This document shows, one piece after another, positions 58,374 to 64,000 of a DNA stretch of 64,000 bases. Positions within the stretch are counted from its first letter, which is position 1. Every line of letters begins with the position of its first letter. The notes under the pieces were generated by a model, which had not been told where the DNA came from, did no database searches, and saw only the letters and a list, made by a program, of their open reading frames with translations. Source of the stretch: Rhodopseudomonas telluris (GTDB taxonomy: Bacteria; Pseudomonadota; Alphaproteobacteria; Rhizobiales; Xanthobacteraceae); assembly GCF_042432815.1 (NCBI RefSeq), contig NZ_JBHLWM010000008.1, positions 806,001-870,000 of the forward strand, read 5' to 3'. Both the position numbers and the translations under genes were made by a program.

Positions 58374-59657
58374 TTATTGCGCCGGCTCGACCCCGCACCA
58401 TTCGGCGATGAACAACGCGGTCGCCTTGGTCGACTGCCGCAACGAGTCGAGGTCGACATACTCGTTGAAGCCGTGCATCGCCTCGCCACTGGCGCCGAAG
58501 CACAGGCTGGGAATGTCGTAATTCAGCCCGTAGAAGCGGGTGTCGGTCAGTGCCGTGAACACCAAGTCGGGCGTCGCACCACCGTACACGGCGTCGTAGG
58601 CCTTGCCGAATGCCGCCTCCGGCTCGGCCGAGTTGGTCAGCTCGTAGCCCTCCGAGAGGAAGCCCGACCACTCCACCTGCGGCGGATTGTTCGACAGGAA
58701 GCGATGGTCGCGGGACGCAGCAGCGACGCAGGCGAGGATCTCGGCCTGATGGTCGGCGATCGACCACCCCGGCAGCACCGCGATCCGGCAGTCGACATCG
58801 CACCACGCCGGCACGCTCGAAGCCCAGTCGCCACCCTTGATAATGCCAGGGTTGAAATTGATTGGATGCGCCAGCGTCTTGAAATGCGGATCGCTTGCCG
58901 CCCGCCGATTCCACTCCTCCTCGAGCTTCTCCAGCGCTGCGATGAGGTGATAGGCCGCAGTGATGGCGTTAGAGCCGGAGCCTGCGGTGGCGACATGCAC
59001 TGGATAGCCCCGCACCCGGAGCCGGAACCAGATCACGCCGACCTGAGACCGCACCATCTTGGCGCCGGTCGGCTCGGGGATGAAGCAAGCATCGGCCCGG
59101 TAGCCGCGCTGAAGAGTCGACAGCGCGCCGACGCCGGTGCTCTCCTCCTCGATCACAGACTGGAAATGGATACGCCCGGTCGGCCGCAGGCCAGCGGCCT
59201 TGATCGCGTCCAGCGCATAGAGAGCACCGATGGTGCCCGACTTCATATCGCAGGCGCCGCGACCGTAGAGCCGTCCGTTCTTCACCACAGGATCGAACGG
59301 CGGCGTCTCCCACATGTCGATCGGCCCGGCCGGCACGACGTCGCAATGTCCCTGCAGGATCAGCGAACGACCGCTGCCGTTGGTCGGCCGGTAGGTGCCG
59401 ACGACCGTGCGGGCCTTGGAGAAGTCGTGCTCGATCGGACCATAGCCCCGCAGATCCTTCAGATCGTCGAGATTGATGTGCCAATCGTCCACCTCGTAGC
59501 CGCGCTGCCGCAGCAAATCGCCGATCATGTCCTGGCACGGGCCCTCGGCGCCGCGTGTGCTCGGGATCGCGACGAAGTCTCGGGTGGTGGCAAGCTGGGC
59601 GTCGAAGCCCGCATCGACAGCGTCAAGGATTCGGCGTTGGGTATCGGTGACGCTCAT
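58374..59657 (-). CDS. M20-family deacylase (ArgE/DapE type)
   Basis: A di-zinc amidohydrolase of 427 aa that would hydrolyse an N-acyl amino acid or similar amide. Metal ligands and catalytic residues are all visible: LILQGHCDVVPAGP (His, Asp) near residue 100, GRGACDMKSGTIGALYAL (Asp) near 135, IEEESTGVGAL (catalytic Glu-Glu) near 170, CFIPEPTGAKMV (Glu) near 192, and a late histidine in GEAMHGFNEYVD near 400. The dimerisation domain lies between. Related to ArgE/DapE-like deacetylases annotated without a fixed substrate; no arginine or lysine genes nearby. Confidence 0.88.
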   Translation of the reverse strand: MSVTDTQRRILDAVDAGFDAQLATTRDFVAIPSTRGAEGPCQDMIGDLLRQRGYEVDDWHINLDDLKDLRGYGPIEHDFSKARTVVGTYRPTNGSGRSLILQGHCDVVPAGPIDMWETPPFDPVVKNGRLYGRGACDMKSGTIGALYALDAIKAAGLRPTGRIHFQSVIEEESTGVGALSTLQRGYRADACFIPEPTGAKMVRSQVGVIWFRLRVRGYPVHVATAGSGSNAITAAYHLIAALEKLEEEWNRRAASDPHFKTLAHPINFNPGIIKGGDWASSVPAWCDVDCRIAVLPGWSIADHQAEILACVAAASRDHRFLSNNPPQVEWSGFLSEGYELTNSAEPEAAFGKAYDAVYGGATPDLVFTALTDTRFYGLNYDIPSLCFGASGEAMHGFNEYVDLDSLRQSTKATALFIAEWCGVEPAQ

Positions 59658-59789
59658 GCGGCGACTGCTCCGTTTTGTTCTTGCGTGATCCCGGCGTCGC
59701 GATCAAACCACAGTTCGCCAGAATTGCCAGACAGTTTGGCGGCGCCGCGAATCAAGCCATCGTTGCACGTGGCGCATGAAGGAGACCCC

Positions 59790-60056
59790 ATGACCGACAT
59801 CCGTATTGCCGGCCGCCGTCGTGCCACCCTGTTACTGATGGGGACTCTGGCCCTCGCATCGCTGCCAGGCCCGTCGGCTGCGCAGCAGCTGACGGTGTCG
59901 CGCGAACAGGACATCACTGAGCTGCGCCTCGGCCAGAAGATATTCGTCGACGACGGCTCCTGTCCGACCGGACAGATCCTGGAGGTGGTCGGAGCCACTC
60001 TCACGTCCGAGGGTCTGGCAAGGACCAGAAAATGCGTGCCGCGCGTGCGACGATGA
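59790..60056 (+). CDS. Small exported protein, DUF6719-like
   Basis: An 88-residue protein with a signal peptide (RRATLLLMGTLALASLPGPSAAQ, cleavage about residue 31). The mature 57-residue domain contains EQDITELRLGQKIFVDDGSCPTGQILEVVGATL and one further Cys near the end (RKCVPRV), probably one disulfide. The beginning of the mature part resembles short secreted proteins of Bradyrhizobium annotated DUF6719. AAGGAGA precedes the ATG. Function unknown. Confidence 0.68.
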   Translation: MTDIRIAGRRRATLLLMGTLALASLPGPSAAQQLTVSREQDITELRLGQKIFVDDGSCPTGQILEVVGATLTSEGLARTRKCVPRVRR

Positions 60057-60109
60057 CGCATCGGAAAGCGACGAACACCAGCGTGAGCTGAAGACCGGAC
60101 TGTGCGGCG

Positions 60110-60508
60110 TCAGCGCTCCAGATCAGTCCGTTCGCCGACCGGCCGATCGGCCGGATCGAACATGCACTGCAAAGCGGGCTTGGCGATCTTGTCGAAGGTT
60201 GCGCTGATCTGTGCCTGCTTCGCCGCCGGAATCCAGTCGTTCTCGATCGTCGGCACGCCACGCTCGCGCATGCCTCGGAGCAACGCCTCGCGCAGGTCGA
60301 TGTCCTGGACAGCCGCCGCCGCGTGATCGTGCAGGCAACCGCAGACCGCGACGGGGTGCGCCCAGCGGCCAGCCATATGAGCAGTACATGCGCGGATGAA
60401 CTCCATCCGTGCGTCGGGGACGCTCATCAGGGAGCGCGCCTGCGCCTGTGCGCCGCCCCCCGCAGCCAGCAGAGTTCCAAGGACCAGACCCGCCAAGCGG
60501 CACATCAT
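60110..60508 (-). CDS. Small secreted protein with CxC motif
   Basis: A 132-residue exported protein. The signal peptide CRLAGLVLGTLLAAGGGAQAQA is followed by RMEFIRACTAHMAGRWAHPVAVCGCLHDHAAAA, with three cysteines, and a fourth near the end (ALQCMFDP). The pattern F-x-R-x-C...C-x-C is seen in unnamed periplasmic proteins. Two ATGs stand in tandem at the start. It lies 40 bases downstream of the short gene at 60549 and may be in an operon with it. Function unknown. Confidence 0.62.
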   Translation of the reverse strand: MMCRLAGLVLGTLLAAGGGAQAQARSLMSVPDARMEFIRACTAHMAGRWAHPVAVCGCLHDHAAAAVQDIDLREALLRGMRERGVPTIENDWIPAAKQAQISATFDKIAKPALQCMFDPADRPVGERTDLER

Positions 60509-60548
60509 CGGCAACCGACCGATCGAGGAATGGCTCACGTCGCTGTGC

Positions 60549-60725
60549 TCACTTGGTCCACGAGGCAAGCGAGGCCGTTCCGTCTCGTGCGACGTCCAGT
60601 CCATCCCACGATGCGTCCAGATAGGCGAACGTGCCGACACCCGGCATGCTGCCTTCCGACGAACCCGCAACCGACGACGCGCTCAAGACGAAGACACCGG
60701 CGAGGATCATGCTCATCGTTCGCAT
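60549..60725 (-). CDS. Very small secreted protein (58 aa)
   Basis: A 58-codon frame beginning MRTMSMILAGVFVLSASSVA, with a signal-peptide-like hydrophobic stretch, and a short mature part GVGTFAYLDASWDGLDVAR ending in WTK. GGAG lies nine bases before the ATG at 60725. Codon composition resembles the neighbours. It is 40 bases upstream of the CxC protein gene on the same strand. A small exported peptide or a chance frame; I favour a gene. Confidence 0.45.
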   Translation of the reverse strand: MRTMSMILAGVFVLSASSVAGSSEGSMPGVGTFAYLDASWDGLDVARDGTASLASWTK

Positions 60726-61300
60726 TGGCGCGCACTCCAGTCGGCTTCGGCAGCCCCCGCCGCCTCATGCCGCCGACTGATATCCGGAGCGCGTTTCGCC
60801 ACCGCTGCGTTCCGGCGAAAAATGGTTTCGTCGCTCCCCTCAATTGTTTCGTTCCCGACGGCAGAACGAAACACTGCGGAAACAATCGTGCCTGGGCTAT
60901 CACCCAGGGTCATATCCGGACGGCCGCAAATCACCTCGCATTTGACATCATGATGTCATCGCTGCGGGTTAGTCAGATCCAACCGTGAGTGAGGGAAGGC
61001 CCGCCGGGGTTGTTACTTCCGATCCGTCTCCGCAGACCCTCGGGTCCGCAAGATTGAATTAACTTGTTCTTGTCGAACTGCTGGCGCGTGAAAGCGCCAC
61101 CTGCTAGAGGAACAAGCGAAGGCGTTTCGGACCGCTCCAACGAGCGTGTGACCGATAGGTACGCGCGGCAGGGCGATGTGGTCCCAGCACGCGGAAGCGA
61201 AACGCTTCACCCGGACATCACGGTTTCAAACGTCGCGAAAGCGGCGATGCAACGTTTTTAGGCGTTGAGCGTTATTTATGTGCTTAGTGGAGGAACAACG
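60726..61300. other. Gene-poor region of 575 bases
   Basis: No convincing gene on either strand. A minus-strand frame of 73 codons (60934-60713) ends in an ATGA overlap with the second ATG of the 58-residue gene but has no clear ribosome site. A plus-strand frame at 61064-61261 starts at TTG and lacks family likeness. The region contains a perfect 16-base palindrome (60943-60958), and its last 40 bases are AT-richer and should hold the promoter of the gene at 61301. Confidence 0.45.
60943..60958. promoter_or_regulatory. Perfect 16-base palindrome
   Basis: TGACATCATGATGTCA is its own reverse complement and lies within TTGACATCATGATG-like sequence in a gene-poor stretch. It has the form of an operator for a dimeric helix-turn-helix regulator; which flanking gene it serves is unclear. 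Confidence 0.45.
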
Positions 61301-61525
61301 ATGACAAGTCAGGCACAGGTGGCAAATGTAAAGACCGGCCTGCCCGATAACCCGGCACGCGTGCCTTTGACCGTGGCGAAGCTTCGGAGTGTCGGATTTA
61401 CCGGTGAGATGGCGCTGCAGAACATTTTCGGTCATCCCGGCACGCAATCGATGCAGCAAGGCTTGGTCCGACTGGTCGGACATCGGGATCTGGCGCGGCC
61501 TGTGGCCGCCGACCGCACCGCCTAA
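61301..61525 (+). CDS. Hypothetical 74-residue protein
   Basis: A soluble 74-residue protein, MTSQAQVANVKTGLPDNP at the start, without signal peptide or membrane segment and with one likely helix (TGEMALQNIFGHP). GGAGG lies seven to eight bases before the ATG at 61301, which is the main support, along with a terminator hairpin at 61565. No family recognised. Confidence 0.6.
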   Translation: MTSQAQVANVKTGLPDNPARVPLTVAKLRSVGFTGEMALQNIFGHPGTQSMQQGLVRLVGHRDLARPVAADRTA

Positions 61526-61564
61526 ACGCGGTCCTCGCCCTCACCAAGACCACGAGACAAAAAA

Positions 61565-61592
61565 GGAGCGACAGGCGGCCGCCTGTCGCTCC
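61565..61592. terminator. Terminator between the 74-residue gene and creA
   Basis: GGAGCGACAGGC-GGCC-GCCTGTCGCTCC, a perfect 12-base stem. On its left are seven A's (a T-run for minus-strand transcripts), making it a good rho-independent terminator for creA; it probably also stops the convergent gene ending at 61525. Confidence 0.82.
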
Positions 61593-61637
61593 CTTCGATT
61601 CTGGGCCTGAAGTGTCGGGCTTATCGACCGCGTGAGG

Positions 61638-62186
61638 TCACTTGAAGTAATCGCCGCATTTCTGCACGGCCTGGTCGGCGGCACCCCAGGGCATGATCGG
61701 CACCGACGACGTCGAGTTCTTCGGCGAGCCTTCGATCAGCCTGTCGGAGTACACCATATAGACCAGCACGTTCCGCTTGGCGTCGCAGCCTCGGACGATC
61801 TGCATTTTCTTGAAGAACATCGAGCGGCGCTTGCTGAACATATCGTCCGCCTGCGCCAGCTTGTCCTTGAAGCGGATCGGGCCGATCTGCCGGCACGCCA
61901 GCGAGATGTCCGAGACTTCTTCCGCAAGTCCCAGCCAGCCCTTGAAGCCGCCCTTTTCCGGCACGGTGAAGTGACAGGCGACGCCCTCGATCTCGGGATC
62001 GTCGATGCCGTAGGTCGCGAGCTTGTCGTTGGGGCTGAGCAGCTTGAAAACCGTCGAGCGGCGGAAGATCAGATCCGGATCGTCCGCGGCGGACGCTGAT
62101 GTCGCAGCAAACCCGGCCAGAACCAGCCCGGCTAGCGCGGCGCATTTCAAGCGGCTGAAAAGCGATGTGGTGTGACGACGTGTCAT
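61638..62186 (-). CDS. creA: CreA family protein
   Basis: A 182-residue periplasmic protein. A signal peptide (LKCAALAGLVLAGFAATSASA) is followed by the CreA domain: VFKLLSPNDKLATYGIDDPEI, GVACHFTVPEKGGFKGWLGLAEE, ISLACRQIGPIRFKD, and LVYMVYSDRLIEGSPKNSTSSVP. Four conserved cysteines are visible (VACHF, LACRQ, RGCDA, KCGDY), giving two likely disulfides. E. coli CreA has no settled function despite its locus name. GGAGA precedes the ATG at 62186. Terminator at 61565. Confidence 0.9.
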   Translation of the reverse strand: MTRRHTTSLFSRLKCAALAGLVLAGFAATSASAADDPDLIFRRSTVFKLLSPNDKLATYGIDDPEIEGVACHFTVPEKGGFKGWLGLAEEVSDISLACRQIGPIRFKDKLAQADDMFSKRRSMFFKKMQIVRGCDAKRNVLVYMVYSDRLIEGSPKNSTSSVPIMPWGAADQAVQKCGDYFK

Positions 62187-62393
62187 CCGTGTCTCCGTTG
62201 AAGCTGCAGCCCATGTGGGGATCAGGAAACGCTTGAAAAGATGCCGGCGCACTTCGACTCTGGTTTAACGTCCTGTGAAGCTTTTTTGTTAAGCTTTCAT
62301 CATATGCGCTGGAAGAGAGCGCCGGCGCAGTGAACGCGCTGGGTGCCTGCGGCACTAATCTGAGATTCCGCTCAAGAGATTCGGGGACCAAGC

Positions 62394-64000
62394 GTGGGTT
62401 TGAAACAGTTGTCGTTTTCGCCAGACACCGCGCCGCGCAGCGGTAAAACCGAACTCACCCCCGGGACAATCTCCAGAACGGCGATGCGCGCGGGGCTGCT
62501 GACGGCCGCCGGCGTCTTCGCCCTCACCTCCGAAGCCAATGCGACCAGCTGGTGGTGGCCTGACAACGACACCGCAGTTTACGATACGCCAGCACCACCG
62601 ATGCCGGCGAAACGCGCGCCCCGCAAGCAGCCGCATTTCGACGGCCGACAAGAGAAGCTGCTCGAACAGCAGACCGCGAAACCACGGGGCCCGCTGCTGA
62701 TCTCGGTCTCGATCGATCAACAGAAGCTGCGCGTCTACGACGCCAACGGCTTCTTCGCCGAGTCGCCGATTTCCACCGGCATGCGCGGCCATGCGACGCC
62801 CATGGGCGTGTTCAGCGTCATCCAGAAAAACAAATGGCATCGCTCCAACATCTATAGCGGTGCGCCGATGCCCTACATGCAGCGCATCACGTGGTCGGGC
62901 ATCGCGTTGCATGCCGGCGTGGTCCCAGGCTACCCGGCGTCGCACGGCTGCATCCGGATGCCGAACGGGTTTGCGATGAAGATGTGGGGGTGGACCCGAA
63001 TGGGCGCCCGAGTGATCGTCACGCCCGGGGACATCACGCCGACCAACTTCTCTCACGCGCTGCTGACCACCAAGCGTCCCGCTTTGCCCGAGACCGCGCC
63101 GATCGCATCCGATCCGCAGAAGCCGACCACGACGTCGAAATCGGACAAGGCGGCTGCGGCCGAGCCAACACATGATTCGCCCCAGCCGGAGCTGCGTGCC
63201 AGCATTCTGCACGAAGAGCCACAGGCCATGGTGAGGACCGCCGACGCCAGCGGAGATTCTTCGGCAGGCGCGGTCGTATCGGACTCGTCCCATCAAGCGA
63301 CGGCTGCAGAGGCCAAGGCGGAAGCCGAGGCGACGATGGCCCCCGCGATGACACCGCAGCCCGATGTGACGGAAGCCGCAGCCTCAGATACCGCCGAGCC
63401 CGTGACGACGGCTTCGGTGACGAAGCCGGCAGAGGCCAAGGCTGGCAATTCTGTCTCAACGGAAAAAGCTTCGTCTACCAACGAGAAAGCGCCGACAATT
63501 CAGCCGGCGGATAAAGTCGATGCGGCCACCGACAGCGCGGCTCCGAAAGACCAGTCTCGTCCCATGGAGCCGGCCGTGACGGCTACGCCCGAACTGCCCG
63601 CGGCCAAGCGTGGCGGCGGTCAGATCGCCGTGTTCGTCAGCGCAAAAGATCAGAAGCTTTACGTCCGCCAGAACATGACACCGTTGTTCGACGTTCCGGT
63701 CACGATCGCAGCCGGCGAACGGCCGCTCGGCACGCACGTATTTACCGCTGAGCTCGCGAAGGACGACAGCGTGCGCTGGACGGTTGTGTCGTTGCCAGCC
63801 CCCCGACGGACCGAAGATCCGAGCAATTCCCGTCGTATTAAGAAGGTCTTGCCGGCCGAAGTGAAGACATTGCCGGAACCGGATGGTCCCGCTGCAGCGC
63901 TCGACAGGCTGACGGTGCCGCCGGACGCCATGGCCCGTATTGCGGAGGCCATCTCGACCGGTTCGTCATTGATCGTCTCCGATCAAAGCATCAGCGCGAG
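62394..64000 (+). CDS. L,D-transpeptidase (YkuD), C-terminus outside window
   Basis: Periplasmic enzyme forming 3-3 peptidoglycan cross-links or attaching proteins to peptidoglycan. 535 codons are visible and the frame is still open at the edge. N-terminal hydrophobic segment RAGLLTAAGVFALTSEANA, then a YkuD domain (about residues 100-225) with LLISVSIDQQKLRVYDANG, HATPMGVFSVIQKN and the catalytic ASHGCIRMPNGFA. About 150 residues of Ala/Thr/Glu/Ser-rich linker follow. A second segment near 400-450 (QIAVFVSAKDQKLYVRQNMT, RPLGTHVFTAEL) repeats the first half of the YkuD fold without, so far, a catalytic Cys. GTG 62394 is taken as start with GGGGA upstream; ATG 62484 is an alternative. Confidence 0.88.
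   Translation, partial: MGLKQLSFSPDTAPRSGKTELTPGTISRTAMRAGLLTAAGVFALTSEANATSWWWPDNDTAVYDTPAPPMPAKRAPRKQPHFDGRQEKLLEQQTAKPRGPLLISVSIDQQKLRVYDANGFFAESPISTGMRGHATPMGVFSVIQKNKWHRSNIYSGAPMPYMQRITWSGIALHAGVVPGYPASHGCIRMPNGFAMKMWGWTRMGARVIVTPGDITPTNFSHALLTTKRPALPETAPIASDPQKPTTTSKSDKAAAAEPTHDSPQPELRASILHEEPQAMVRTADASGDSSAGAVVSDSSHQATAAEAKAEAEATMAPAMTPQPDVTEAAASDTAEPVTTASVTKPAEAKAGNSVSTEKASSTNEKAPTIQPADKVDAATDSAAPKDQSRPMEPAVTATPELPAAKRGGGQIAVFVSAKDQKLYVRQNMTPLFDVPVTIAAGERPLGTHVFTAELAKDDSVRWTVVSLPAPRRTEDPSNSRRIKKVLPAEVKTLPEPDGPAAALDRLTVPPDAMARIAEAISTGSSLIVSDQSISA

Noticed and set aside
61064..61261. Plus-strand 65-codon frame starting at TTG
   Set aside because: No Shine-Dalgarno, no recognised motif, and the sequence around it has no coding signature.
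1..64000. CRISPR arrays, tRNA or rRNA genes, insertion sequences, prophage or integrative elements
   Set aside because: Looked for on both strands; no direct-repeat arrays, cloverleaf structures, transposase or integrase motifs were seen.

Overview
This 64 kb window is high-GC chromosomal DNA from an alphaproteobacterium of the Bradyrhizobium/Rhodopseudomonas group, most likely Rhodopseudomonas palustris or a close relative. The signs are the metG-holB-tmk-carboxypeptidase order, a CtaA-type haem a synthase next to a DUF2842 gene, an EcfG-type (GGAACC...CGTT) promoter, typical Bradyrhizobiaceae palindromic intergenic repeats, and a complete molybdenum storage protein operon (mosB-mosA). The assignment rests on recalled gene order and protein families; no database search was run. 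I see no tRNA, rRNA, CRISPR array, integrase, transposase or prophage gene.

Layout. 1-10.4 kb is core housekeeping: metG (cut by the left edge), holB, tmk and a D-Ala-D-Ala carboxypeptidase on the minus strand, then an epoxide-hydrolase-like enzyme, RlpA, an AI-2E-family membrane protein, a small monooxygenase-fold protein, a diguanylate cyclase and rplM-rpsI. 10.5-14.6 kb holds a hotdog thioesterase, an enoyl-CoA hydratase homologue without catalytic glutamates, a CoA-binding protein, metY and a TMEM175-like channel. 14.7-19.1 kb is a self-contained divergent cassette: a zinc alcohol dehydrogenase and an SDR facing a benzaldehyde-lyase-like ThDP enzyme that is translationally coupled to a TetR regulator. 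A palindromic operator lies in the shared promoter region. 19.2-20.6 kb is ctaA plus DUF2842. 20.6-28.5 kb is an exopolysaccharide locus (deacetylase homologue, CelD-like acyltransferase, Wzc-like protein, GT4 glycosyltransferase, initiating sugar-phosphate transferase). Its deacetylase and Wzc kinase domains look catalytically dead.

28.6-33.7 kb carries DUF169, kup, an SDR and two small membrane proteins. 33.8-41.5 kb is a metal-acquisition neighbourhood: mosBA lies between two TonB-dependent siderophore-type receptors together with a small secreted protein. 41.6-47.0 kb is an RND efflux pair with a divergent TetR gene and two matching palindromic operators. 47-52.2 kb has a second diguanylate cyclase, a YghU-type GST, an apparent operon of MOSC protein, FMN reductase and group III truncated haemoglobin, and two small secreted proteins. 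52.3-64 kb has a CPBP membrane protein, a second kup, a Sel1-repeat protein, a stress-type DUF1328 gene, a GNAT enzyme, a thioesterase, an M20 deacylase, several small exported proteins, CreA, and an L,D-transpeptidase cut by the right edge.

The most interesting regions are the benzaldehyde-lyase-like cassette, the receptor-flanked molybdenum storage operon with a structured leader, the exopolysaccharide locus with two apparent pseudoenzymes, and the MOSC/FMN reductase/haemoglobin trio.
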